Positions 1 through 11,769 of a stretch of DNA of 64,000 bases are shown piece after piece; within the stretch, counting starts at the first letter, position 1; every line of letters begins with the position of its first letter. Location: positions 102,971-166,970 of the forward strand of contig CACVBU010001366.1 in assembly GCA_902728285.1 (NCBI GenBank), read 5' to 3'. The position numbers and the translations under genes were made by a program. Origin of the DNA: Clytia hemisphaerica (taxonomy: Eukaryota > Cnidaria > Hydrozoa > Leptothecata > Clytiidae). The notes beneath the pieces were generated by a model. The model searched no databases and had not been told where the DNA came from. It was given only the letters and a program-made list of their open reading frames with translations.

Positions 1-643
1 CGATTTCCCGATTTTCAAAAACGGGAACCCTCCTTTTACCCCCGTCTTTGGCAAAAAATAGACCTAGCAGAAAATTAAAGGCCCTAATTCAGTAAGTCTC
101 AAATAGAAAATTTCCTTTTAACCTACTTCCTTCATCTGCCTCATGTCAGTTTTCAGCTTTTAAGTATTAGTCGGGAACATACAGTTTTTAACTCTGCAAT
201 TCGTTTTTTTACCATATAAGGTCATACCTTTAATTCTAAATTTTGGAGTTAAACATAGCTGAATTAAAAGTGACCCCATTTTTAAGCACTACTCGTCAAG
301 ATCTATCGTTTGAAAATGTTGCTTTAAGCATGATACCAACTTCAAATTTTCGTTTAAATTTTGATGACGTATTTTTCTGTCACGTGATGACTTTCTTTTC
401 AAAAAAGTTTTTGATTTTTTTTGGAAAATAGTTTGAAAAATATTTAGGGCAAAAAAATTATTCTAAGGCTATAAGAATGATAAAGAACAGGATAATGGAT
501 ATAAGTCATTAAGTAAGTGGTAATAAAAAAGCCTATTTTGACCACCGTTTTCTGTGTCCGGTGCTTCAGTAAGGCTGCTGTGCTGGCAGGGTCGTAACTT
601 TATTTAACCTGGACATAGTGTCCTATGAAAACAAAGGTCTATT

Positions 644-817
644 CAAGATAGACCTTTTGCTAGTCAGGATGTTGAATAATTTAAAAAGACCAGCCTCAAA
701 ACAATGATTAAGAAAAATAAATGCATAATCAGAATAATCATGTGCTATATGCGGTCATTGTTTTTAGTGCTAGAGTTTTTAATTATTCAACAGGACACCC
801 GGACTAGCAATAGGTCT
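644..817. mobile_element. Short imperfect inverted-repeat element
   Basis: The left end (AGATAGACCTTTTGCTAGTC, then GTTGAATAATT) is mirrored by the right end (AATTATTCAAC, then GACTAGCAATAGGTCT). It is a MITE-sized palindrome of about 174 bp. Confidence 0.55.
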
Positions 818-870
818 ATTTAACATTCTCCCACTCGTTACAATTTGTAACGAGTGGGAGAATGTTAAAT
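818..870. repeat. Perfect 25-bp-arm hairpin
   Basis: Arms 818-842 and 846-870 are exact reverse complements around a 3-base loop; the arm contains CATTCTCCCACTCGTTACA. It abuts a weaker inverted repeat at about 644-817 with ends resembling AGACCTTTTGCTAGTC, so it may be part of a larger small transposon. Confidence 0.8.
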
Positions 871-954
871 CAAAAACTTTTTCCAACAATGACCAATGGG
901 GGATAAGATGTACTGTAGATTGATTTCCACCTTCACATGTTATGGCCAGACGGT

Positions 955-1300
955 GTCAATCGAATGAATCGAACGCCGAATCAATTGAGTGCAATAGAAT
1001 AATAATCGCAATCAAATATCACCAAGAATTTGCTGTTCGATTGTACTGATTATGTTTGATTACACTCGATTGATTTAATTGTATTCGATTTTATTCACTC
1101 TCGTACCGTATATACTTACAACACGCTTGGCCGTCCACGCTAAAAACGCTCTAAAGAAATGATCCAATTTAATTTAATCCCAATCAAACTTATAGAACAT
1201 AATCGTAATCAAACATAATCAAAGGTAGTTTACAATCAATCAAACCATCAAACGTTTTACTCGAACGAACGCAATCGAACACGATCGAATATCACCAAAA
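955..1300. repeat. AATCGA/TCGATT-rich low-complexity tract
   Basis: Dense AATCGA, ATCAAAC and CGATTGA words on both strands give overlapping weak palindromes. Similar words occur in the element at 54963-55178. No coding signal. Confidence 0.5.
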
Positions 1301-1935
1301 ATCAAAAAAGTTTGTGGTCTATATAACCGATAACCACAGAAAGCCCTATTTCCACGAAACAGCGCTTGAGGTACAGGTGAATCATAAATTGAAAAAAGAT
1401 AAATCATTTTGAAAATGACGTCATTTTCTACATTTATAAATGCAAAAATTATGCAAATCTATTTCGGCAATCTATGAATGTATAAAAAATGGCTGCTTCC
1501 ATATGAATGTGATCAACGACAAAAAGCTATATTCATTGTTCATCAACACCTATGACTAATTGCTAAAAAATATTATACCTGTGTTTTTGTATTGAAGGGT
1601 TCTGTTGTTAGTTGTTGTTAGGGTGGTCAGGCCAAAATTTTCCCCTCAAATTTTGAAAACCAAACTAATTTTATTTGAAAGTCCTTACCTTTGTGAGAAA
1701 AATGAGGGGTCATTTGTTAAAATTGGTTAAGTAGTTCCAAAGTTATTCCATTTTCAAACCCAAAAAACACCTTTTCAAAGAATCGCCTCCTTACACCACG
1801 CCAGCAAGAAATAATTTTCGGAAGCACCAAAATCGCGCCAAAAATGGCGGATGAAATCTAGTCTTCCGTGTGGCGGGGCGTAAGGAGTTTTGCTGGCGCG
1901 TTCTGAAAATCGGCCCGAGACTGTTAAACTTTAGC

Positions 1936-2190
1936 CTATCGCTAATGAGCTGGAAATGTAGCTAAAAAAATTTTACCAATGAAAAGCTGAACCCTTAGCT
2001 TTCCAACCATATATGGTAGCTCTGATAAAAATTTCAGGAAAGTGCCGAAAAATCGAAATCTTCTTCTTTTCTCGATTTAAAGACGGCCCGTAGATTATCG
2101 AAAAGGCTACCACGTGACAAACTAAAGTACTATCTTTCCCGCGTTTTATAAAAAACCGCGAGTCTAAACTATCCAGCTTATTAGCGATAG
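1936..2190. mobile_element. MITE with 19-bp terminal inverted repeats
   Basis: CTATCGCTAATGAGCTGGA at 1936-1954 is mirrored at 2172-2190 with one mismatch. The interior has no coding potential I can support. Confidence 0.6.
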
Positions 2191-2913
2191 CCATTTGAAA
2201 AATGGTGGTCAAGGTAGACGGTGGTGCCACGAATTCCGAGTCGCCATTTTTTCACCTTGATGTCTAATAAATGGTATATCTTTTTATTGAAGGTAGGTAA
2301 TGGGATGGGGTTTTTTTCTTTGTTTTCTCTGATAAATTCTGAGTATTTAAAAAGAAAGAATGAACTAGTTTGGAGTTGTTAAGGATAAGTTATGATGGAT
2401 GGAATGTTCTAATTTTGATTTTCGACTTTTTCCACGCCAAAAATCCCGACGAGTGCGCACCCTATTGTTGTGGGTGGGGGTGTGGTCAAAAAAAGCCAAA
2501 AACTCTACTGAGCACTGTAAAAGCTTATTGGTGCATTCACTAACTACACAAACATAAAATACTAAGTAGTAAACGAATGACAAACCTCTTTAAATACTCT
2601 ACAAGTTACCAGAAAACATAATAAAAATATATACACAGCAGGAAAAGGGTGCAAAAAGTGTTGACTTCAAGCAGCCATTAAAAAGCTTTCACACGGAATG
2701 TTTACAAACCCTTGGTTACACTCACCTTGTAGAACCATTAAAGAAATACTGTTATTCATCTTTGTGCGTGAGTCCATCTTTAGAATATTCTAGAATGTTC
2801 TAGAAGAACATGTGGAGCACTATGAACACGAAGAACGAGTGCTGAGTGTTAATTTTTAGCACTACGACCGCAGAAAACCGATTGTAATACTTTCGCTATG
2901 CGAAATTAAAAAA

Positions 2914-5086
2914 GTAAAAAAGTCAAATGAAAATTCAAAAAGTCAAAAAGTATCGTACACCTTTTTTCAAGTGATTTACCCCTCGAATGGGCTTTTCCAA
3001 AATAAATTTGAATATGGGGGGTGGAGGATATAACAATTTTCAGTGATTTCCCCCGACCACCTCGACACCATGGCTTATCTAACCCCTTACGCTATGATGA
3101 TTCTGATGGACGCGTTGACGGGGAATGTAACGGATTATAAACGATTCCTCCAATTTTAATTATTGGCTTCTTTAGTCGAGCAAATTACACCCGGACCAAG
3201 GCAAATTTTGATGATTTTTCGCTACCCCCGGACAATATATCCACCCCCCATGTACGAACATTTGGAAGAGCCCAACCTGATAATTTAATTTTGAACAATA
3301 AAAAAATAGACTACCGTCAGTTTGAACCTGGCAGTGGTGTAATTTTTTACTTGCGTCGCGAGTTTGATTTGTTGTAACAAAAAAAAGCTTTTGAAATAAT
3401 TAAAAAGTTTATCTATTATGGGCTTATGTATTTATGTTGCTGTTAAACCCCGATCTTTTATCCTTTCCTTCGTAATCGGAAATAGAGGTCGATCTAAAAT
3501 CGAAACGTGGTGTGATGGAATTAAACTTAACATCCGATATAAAAATGTTGGTTGTGGAGTACTGGGTTAAGAACCAAAAAGAAATTCATGATCTTAGTAG
3601 TATAGCTTGATTTTCTGAAAAATACTCGAGTAGGAAATTTGCCAAAAGTTATTTTATTCTTTCATATCGTAAAGCAAAATAGAGCCATCAAAGCAGTGAT
3701 AAAATCTTCTACCCTTGCCAATGGAAACATCTTGTCAAAGTACGTTAAAGTCGATGCTCACAAAGTCTTCCTTCATCTGACGAAGAATATTTGATAATTG
3801 GCAAACTGTACCCTTTTTATAGCATAATGATAGTGATTAAATATAATAGACTATCCTTTGTGATGAAAAGTCATTATCTCAAACAAAAGCGTTTTGTTTC
3901 CAATCGGATACATCGATGCTTTTAATACTACAATTTTGGGCGTCCGAGAGTGGTGGGTGTTTTTGTCGGGAAAAAATCAAAATAAAGGTTTGAAAAAAGT
4001 CAAAAGAAAAGTAAATAAGTCGAATAAAAGTAAAAAAAAGTAAAAAAGTCAAATGAAAATTCAAAAAGTCAAAAAGTATCGTACACCTTTTTTCAAGTGA
4101 TTTACCCCTCGAATGGGCTTTTCCAAAATAAATTTGAATATGGGGGGTGGAGGATATAACAATTTTCAGTGATTTACCCCCCGGACCACCCTCGACACCA
4201 TGGCTTATCTACCCCCCTTACGCTATTGATGATTCTGATGGACGCGTTGACGGGGAATGTAACGGATATAACGATTCCTCCAATTTTACGGTATTGGCTT
4301 CTTTAAGTCGAGCAAATTTACACTGCGGACAAGGCAAATTTTGATGATTTTTCGCTACCTCCCGGACAATATATCCACCCCCCATGTACGAACATTTTCT
4401 GGAAGAGCCCAACCTGATAATTTAATTTTTAACAAGTAAAAAAATAGACTACCGTCAGTTTGAACCTGGCAGTAGTGTAATTTTTTACTTGCGTCGCGAG
4501 TTTGATTTGTTGTAACAAAAAAAAGCCTTTTGAAATAATTAACAAAGTTTATCTATTATGGGCTTATGTATTTATGTTTGCTGTTAAAACCCCGATCTTT
4601 CTATCTTTCCTTCGTAATCGGAAATAGAGGTGTCGATCTAATGAAATTCGAAACAACGTGGTGTGATGGAATTAAACTTAAACATTCCGATATAAAAATG
4701 TTGGTTGTGGAGTACTGGGTTAAGAACCAAAAAGAAATTCATGATCTTAGTAGTATAGCTTGATTTTCCTGAAAAACTACTAGAGTAGGAAATTTGCCAA
4801 AAGTTATTTTATTCTTTCATATCGTAAAGCAAAATAGAGCCATCAAAGCAGTGATAAAATCTTCTACCCTTGCCAATGGAAACATCTTTGTCAAAGTACG
4901 TTAAAGTCGATGCTCACAAAGTCTTACTTCATCTGACGAAGAATATTTGATAATTGCCAAGCCGTATCCTTTTTATAGCATAATAATAGTGATTAAATAT
5001 AATAGACTATCCTTTGTGATGAAAAATCGTTATCTCAAACAAAAGCGTTTTGTTTCCGATCGGATACATCGATGCTTTTAATACTA
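2914..5086. repeat. ~1.05 kb tandem duplication, two copies
   Basis: Copy 1 spans 2914-3931 and copy 2 spans 4040-5086, separated by about 108 bp. They match along their length, but copy 1 is about 29 bp shorter. Differences are mostly scattered single-base losses in copy 1, many at short homopolymers. Each copy contains an inverted-repeat element (about 2990-3270 and 4114-4411) bounded by TGGGCTTTTCCA and its complement. Small open frames in copy 2 are broken in copy 1. Confidence 0.85.
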
Positions 5087-5342
5087 CCTTATTTCACTTA
5101 TATAAATACTCAAGTACATGGCAATGGACAAATTAGTGCGATAATTAAATATGGCTTTCGAAAAATTATTCCGGTTCAAATTTTGTTCACCATAATTGAT
5201 TAAACTAGGGTAGCCGATGCGCTTTAATAATTTAAGTGTTATGCATAAGTGTAGTAAGAAAGCCAAAGTGGCGTAAAGGCCAAGCAGTGTTGGCGGTGTC
5301 AACATATTTTTCCACTGTGGAGTCGCCATACTGAATGTTTTT

Positions 5343-5639
5343 GGCTGTTCCATTAAATTTTCATACAAGGGGCTGGGCGAACCTTTTCAATGCAAAAAAA
5401 GATTCTTAGAAATGTGTGGATGCCCCCTGGAAAATGGCAAATTTTGCAAAAGAACCCTTGAAAAAATTCTTTTCATACCTTGAAAGTGAGGGTGGATGAA
5501 CTTTTACTCCCTGGGAATTTTTTAATAACTTTTTACACCCTGAAATGAAAAACAACTCCTTTATACCCTATGGAAATTCTCCTCCTATTACCCTTAAATG
5601 TTTGTCCACCCCCCTGTATGGATATAAAATGGAACAGCC
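5343..5639. mobile_element. MITE, GGCTGTTCCATT termini
   Basis: Left GGCTGTTCCATT at 5343 and right AATGGAACAGCC ending 5639, with CATACAAGGGG mirrored by CCCCCCTGTATG. The ends resemble the TGGGCTTTTCCA elements inside the 3-5 kb duplication and at 37574-37858. Confidence 0.7.
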
Positions 5640-8411
5640 CATAGAGCAACTTGAGTCGGGCGAGTAATTAAGTATTGATTACTTTACTTTACGTAATTAA
5701 AAAGAAGATTTGACCATATAACTCGGAGGTATTAGTTGCATGTGGTTTTTTTCTTATAGATGCGAGCAATAGTAAGTCAAATAATTTGATTTTTAGCCTA
5801 AATTTGTCAAATGATAATTGTGCGCAAGGCCCAGACAGAGTCAAATGTCTTCAACCAGTTGGGTTTTAAAGGCCCATTTCGCTGTTCGCTGGGGCCAATA
5901 AGGTTTTCTTTATTAACCATTCGAGTGAATTCCTATTTTTTACCTGCGGGGGCGAGGTAAAATTTGGAGATTTGATATTTCACAGGAAAGTGCTAGCAAT
6001 TTCGGGTCCCATATCTTCCGAAGGACTTTTTTGTTTGCCTTAAAATTTCACAATCTTCCTAACCTAAGGTTAAACTACCACTGGTGTAAAAATGAACATT
6101 GTAGCATAAGTAGAAAAAAAACTCAATTTTTGCAATTGCAAAGTTAACCGCTAAAAATCACGAATTTTTCAACCAAAAATACATTCAAATGTAGCACTTT
6201 TGATTCTCTAAAACAAACAAAATAAATATTCGCAATTATATTTGACTATCAAAAGTTACAGGCATTCGTGTTTCCAATGCCAATCTATAAGGGTATAATG
6301 GGTATAAGGCTATAAATTTTGACCATAGTCAAAAAGTTTGTTAAGGGATTTGAAGATAAAACTTTTGTTTTGGGTTCCTTGGCATTTTTAACCAAAAATT
6401 GCTTTTACAAATTGTTTGGAAATTTATTCTATCAAGAGTAATTAAGAATTTAATTACAAAAATGAAGTTATGAACTTTAAAAAGACGTTAATCAAATGAT
6501 ATACTACCCTCTCATACAAAAGATGCTAAGTTTCAATGGGTAATTAACGTTTTTCTTTCAAAATTTTTTGAAATTGTCTGCAAAGAAATGAACTATTAGA
6601 AATTTTTCAGAAAATTTTTCTAAATTGATGTATCAAAAGATATGACTCTTTTTGTACGAAAAATTGGGATAAAGAATTGGTCAAAAACCGCTAATTTCAA
6701 GATTTTGAGACGAAGAAGTTTTTACAAAAATTTTCCGAAAATTTTTTTTTTAAAGTTTGGAAAAATACACCCTCTAGCGCAAAAATGTTTTTTCTTCGCC
6801 GAAAATAAGGTCATCAAAGTTGAAATACTGTTTTTCATAAAATTTTCATTGTGACTTTTTTATTTTTAAATTTAGGAATAGTTGGCCAAACCGAAAATGT
6901 ATAACATGCTATAGTTTTTTGGTTGGATCAGGCAGAAATCATTAATTTGTAAATGGCAAATAGGAAAAATTCACTATGGTCAGAGCCCTTAAATATATCT
7001 CGATAGATTTTAATAATTGAATGCATTTTGTCTTTCACTAGATTTTACATGAATACCATCAGCGAAAAAGGAGTGGACATCGTTTTTTAATTACCTCTTT
7101 ACTTCGCAATGGTATTAATTAGTCGCGGGATTCTATGTTTATATTGTATACTGTCTTTAGCTGAGGATTATAAATCCATTTTTATGTTGAAAAGGCCAGT
7201 TGGCCGTAAAATATTCATAGAAAGATTATGTGTTATCTGTGACTGCTTTAGCTGAGGATTATTCTTTCTTTCAGTTCTAAAGAAAGTGCTCTATTCTTTA
7301 AAAACTCACCATATCGTTACTAAACTAATTCTGATTCAAAGTTACGTGCTCATGTTCATAGCTTTACAAGTTTACGTAACATTACAACTCCATTATTATC
7401 GCAACACAAAGCAATAGCGGCAAGGAAGGAATCTTGATTTAAAGCAGGTGATAAAAAAGAGGAAGTCGGTGAAGAACTAGCAAGATTATGTCAAGTTACG
7501 GCATGAGGGTAATAAAGATTTAGATGGAGAGAAAACGTCTCGGTAATTATCTAAATGGTCGTTGAAATCTTTTATAAATCTATTCAAAGCGGCTTTTCTT
7601 TGATGTACCATCATTGGAAGCAAAAAACATCAATTTATAACTTTATAAGAACAGAAAGAGACTGTTTGAGTGATTTTGAAAAACTTAATTTTGCCGAAAA
7701 TCCTTGTTAAAATGCGATTCGAAATAGTTTCAGCTGATGTAAGACTAAAAGAGTATATTAATTTCATAAGGACACATTTTTGGGCTGGCATTCTGTTAAC
7801 ATCGAAAGTTGCATTATCATTGAAAGTTTCTTATCTTAAAATCTTCACGTCTAAGTGGGCAGCGGTTTTCATACTCTGACAAAATGATCGATACAAGGTT
7901 CCTAATCGTAACACGTAATTCTTTTTTAAATCTATCGATGACTTTATTGGCAGCTTCCCCTAGAAGTTTGGAGTATTGTGCTTATTATTTGAAGTTTTTT
8001 TCCAATTTTTCCTAACAAGGCTATTATATTTCAATATACTTGTTAAAAATGTAATGTCTTTTCATTCATCTTAAATATTCCCACGAGTATACCGAAAATT
8101 AATCATCTTATTCCCGAAGCAACCAAACAGCTGTTTGCTTCCGATGATGAATCAGAATAGAACAAAAGGCATTGACTCTCCATCTATCTTTATTACCTCC
8201 ATGTTTCAAGAAAACAAAGTAAGGGACACATGGCCATTCATTTTCTTTATTCGAGCTAAATAAGATTCACCTATTTCAAAGCCTTAAAGAGGCTAGATTT
8301 GAAGCTCTTGGATTGGAAATGCTACCTATTTTCCCCCACCAAAACGGGTGACCCAGGTGCTTTCTATACAAGCACCAGATTGAAAATAATTGCATCGCTA
8401 GATTTCGGTGC
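5640..8411. other. AT-rich region, no gene seen
   Basis: About 2.8 kb of AT-rich sequence with only short open frames lacking splice context or recognisable motifs. No strong repeat was seen within the window. Confidence 0.5.
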
Positions 8412-8685
8412 AAGTCTTAAGGACTACTTAGACTACACAATATATTGGTGATCAATATTCGACAATATAGTTTTCGGACCGTAATGTACGGGGTAAACAA
8501 CATGTGCTCTATTATAAAAAGGAATTTCTTGGTAAACAATCCCCGCCCTATATTGTTGAAATATTGCAAATTGAGCTGACAATATATTGCGGACACCTTT
8601 TCAATATATTGCCGACATTCAGTAATATATTCTCAATATATTGCCCGAGAATATATTGTGTAGTCTAAGTAGTCCTTTAAGACTT
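8412..8685. mobile_element. MITE with ~35-bp terminal inverted repeats and ATATTG-rich core
   Basis: AAGTCTTAAGGACTACTTAG at the left is mirrored at the right by CTAAGTAGTCCTTTAAGACTT. Both continue into ACACAATATATT. The interior is built of CAATATATTG words. No clear target duplication. Confidence 0.75.
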
Positions 8686-8769
8686 CATTTTAACTTAACA
8701 AAGGTTGATGATTTCTCTCTAGCCCCTTTAGGGGTCTAAACTCAATAGTTTTTCCATATGATATTTTAT

Positions 8770-9076
8770 ACAACCCTTTCTCACAGACCCACTGGCACCC
8801 TGTCACACTAGAAAAATTGGCCAAATTTCCGTCCAAGCCAGTAGAAAATTACACTTCAATTTTTGTCACCACTGAAAATAATCAAATAAAACAATCCCCA
8901 CCGCAAAATATTATGCTATTGTTCCCATCTCCATTTAATTTTCTGACTTGAAAAAAATTAGAATTTCAATCTCCAGCCAAAAGAAATATGGGAATATTTA
9001 TCCCCATCGAGGTAGTCCGTTATTTTTACCCCTACTGGCTGGAAAAATCCTACCAGATCTTCGAGAAAGGGGTGTT
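8770..9076. mobile_element. CAGACCC-family MITE copy
   Basis: Starts TTTCTCACAGACCCACTGG and ends with a mirrored, more diverged GGAAAAATCCTACCAGATC and GAAAGGGGTGT. The interior has the family pattern of AATTGGCCAAAATTTCGTCC-type words and a TCCCCACTG mirror. See the other copies at 23006, 31621, 33643, 38529, 47838 and 53697. Confidence 0.7.
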
Positions 9077-9611
9077 TTCTATGCCTAATTAAAGATGCAT
9101 GATTAAATAATTAACTACCCAATCACGTATCCAGGATCATAACTAATCTCAGAACAGAAACTGAAAGACCGATTAGAGAACACCACATTGATGGAATAGC
9201 ACACCACGGTAAATGAAAAAATCAGATTGTAAACTTCCACCCCATCCTCCTTTTCGTAACCCGATAACAGCTGCTCATATTTCTCTTACGCGCATGGTAA
9301 ACCTCTGAAGGCACTTGAAAATTAAACATCTGAGAAAAATAGTCCTCCCGCGGAAAATTCTACAACAAGAATCTTGTTGTGCGCCGGAAAGTCAAAAACT
9401 AATACGGCGGCTTATTCATAAACACATTCACGCAATTTTGTTGTCATTCCTAGTCCTTTTAGACGAACGCGGTCCCTAAAATTTCGAGATTGCATATTCG
9501 TCAGACTGTTTGTTTTCACACATCCCTTTAGAGCTTCAGCGTCGTGTGCAGAAAACAATCACAATCTGATCTCAGGTTACCTTTCCGTTAATTGCTCATA
9601 CACTTTGATGT

Positions 9612-9632
9612 ACAGGGTGTCCCAAAAAAAGT
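9612..9632 (+). repeat. Mariner-type end fragment
   Basis: ACAGGGTGTCCCAAAAAAAG resembles Tc1/mariner terminal repeats and the left end of the element at 49516-49735. No matching right end was found nearby. Confidence 0.35.
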
Positions 9633-10079
9633 ATCGAGTCGTACCACTTCTATAGAAAGAAAGTTCTTGTGTGTGTTTCACTAAATTTGCAATGTTTATC
9701 AAAGTTTCTCTCTGTGTCATATTAATTGTCACAAGACATCTTTTACTAATAACTTTTACAAAAACTAATCCTCAATAAATTTATCGTCATGAAAATTGTA
9801 AAGAAAGTTAATTCACTTTAATCATAATGACTGTTGTAAAACAAATTATTGTGTTGGTTTATACTATTTTGCATTTTGTTAAACACACGCAACAACTTTC
9901 TACTCAGAATCATGTTCGAACTCGAAACTTTTTTTCCGGACAACCTTTTTTCCGGACAACCGGTACAGTACACGTTTTCCCAATATTTTCTAAACAAACT
10001 TTTACTCTTAATTACCTTTTTAACGGTTTGATAACGTATTTTCCTGACTGCAAATACATTTTGCTACAATGGATAAAAG

Positions 10080-10270
10080 TTGGTTATTGAGATTTATCAA
10101 CACGAGGTGAGGTAATATACATCACCGAGGGTTAATAAATCCAATAACCAACGAAAATCTATTGAATATATGTTTTATTATATACCTATATGCAAAAACA
10201 AAACATTAATGATGTCAATTTGTGGAACGTTTCACACAAAACACTCCCATAATCGAACGTTCAAATGTTT
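10080..10270 (+). repeat. Dispersed repeat, second copy at ~27030-27240
   Basis: GTTGGTTATTGAGATTTAT, then ACATCACCGAGG, CCAACGAAAA, TATTGAATATATGTTTTATT and CTCCCATAATCGAAC occur in the same order in both copies. The 27 kb copy has an extra GGCGAAGCCGAG insert. Confidence 0.65.
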
Positions 10271-10429
10271 GTATTTTTTAATGATTTTCTTAATTACTTT
10301 GAGTCATAAAATTTGTTCATGAAATTGACAATAGATTTATTTTAATGAATTTTTTTGATATAACAACAAAAAGCGACAAAAAAATCAAACATTGAAAGCA
10401 AAATTTGAAAATCAAGCGAACTAAAGAAA

Positions 10430-10760
10430 AAAGTCTGCTGGAAAAAAGTGGTCTGTTCTACCGAAGATTGGGATCAGCTAGAAAAATATGATCTGTTCTA
10501 CTGAAGATTGGGACCAGCTGGAACAATATGATCTGCTTTTATGAAAAAGTAGTTTGATATCCAAAAAGTAAGGTGTCTAAGAATTTCCTATCTGTTCTGA
10601 GGGAATTTCAAAAAATTCAAAAAGTCTTTGAGATCTGTTCTTTCCTTCTGAATGTTGTTGCCTGGAGTGGCAGCTGAAAATTCTCCATCTGTGCAGAACA
10701 TCTGGAAATTGTCGATCTGTTCGCACAGATATTAAAACTGTTAGCTGGAAAATAAGTTTC
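10430..10760 (+). repeat. Diverged tandem repeat, GATCTGTTCT / GCTGGAA words
   Basis: Roughly 50-60 bp units with ATCTGTTCTAC, GAAGATTGGGA and CAGCTGGAA recur several times and then decay. No coding signal. Confidence 0.5.
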
Positions 10761-11459
10761 TGTTCTTAAAAATCCTTCAGTCGAGCTTAAATTTAGCGAT
10801 CTTTTCTAAGATTTTGTCAGCCCTGGTAGATAAGAACAGTTAACTCCCATAAAAACAATCGCCTGGTAATTTCATACCTGTTCTGAAACGCACCATCGCT
10901 GGGATGGAGTATGTTACATTGCATTCGCGAAAAAAACTTGTGTCTCCAAGCCTTCAGAGTTGTTGATGTTAACATCCTAGTCCTTTGATTCAACTCATTA
11001 GTGCATAACATACAAAAGAAACCGCAGGATCAAACGAATGCCATTTGGAAATGATTCCCGGAATCGAAAAATGCGCTTTGAATACCGAATCACGGATACA
11101 CTGTAAGATATTAGTTATATTTATTCTTAGAAGTATGGCTATAATAGCTTTCCGAACCTGAGAGGAAGCATTTCTTACAGCGGGGGTCAATGTGGTATGA
11201 AATCATTAGGGATGACACTTCGAGGTATCATTTACCCGCATCTTTGACAGATGGTCTTTTTTAGCCTGCTGATAAAATTCACCAAATGCTTCCAATAAGA
11301 GAACACTTTTTGAGAACTTCTTTAAACTTCAGAAGCAGCCGACAGAGAGATTTTTTAGAAATATGTGTTCTTTATCTTCTAGGAGACCAGATGTTATAAC
11401 CAAGGATTTATTATACACTGGATATACAAGTAAAAGATTTTTGCCAATTTCTCGTGTAC

Positions 11460-11769
11460 TAGCCACAGATCTGTAAAGCCCGAAGGGCTAGATTTGCGGC
11501 TTTTATCGAAAAGTGAAGCCTAGGTTTGGAAGGATTTCCTACCAAAGTCACGTGACTAAAATATGCAATTTCAGTGGTTTGAGAGATGTGAAATAGCGTT
11601 TGCCGGCTACTTTTTTTGATCTCGCGATCCGAAAACAATTAAAATGCTAGATCCTATCCATCGGCACGAAATTGAAAAAGTCAAATTTTTGCTTCACTTT
11701 TTTTTGCTGGAGAAGCTTAAAGATCCTATCTAGCCCTTCGGGCTTTGCAGATATCTGTGTTACTGGCTA
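11460..11769. mobile_element. MITE with AGCCCGAAGGGCTAG termini
   Basis: TAGCCACAGATCTGTAAAGC with CCGAAGGGCTAG at the left is mirrored by CTAGCCCTTCGGGCTTTGCAG and TGGCTA at the right. Related ends occur at 52118-52308 and 61747-62005. Confidence 0.75.

Noticed and set aside
5084-5368. 94-codon minus-strand ORF with a hydrophobic stretch
   Set aside because: Its first codons lie inside a MITE end and the rest borders the tandem duplication; no family recognised.
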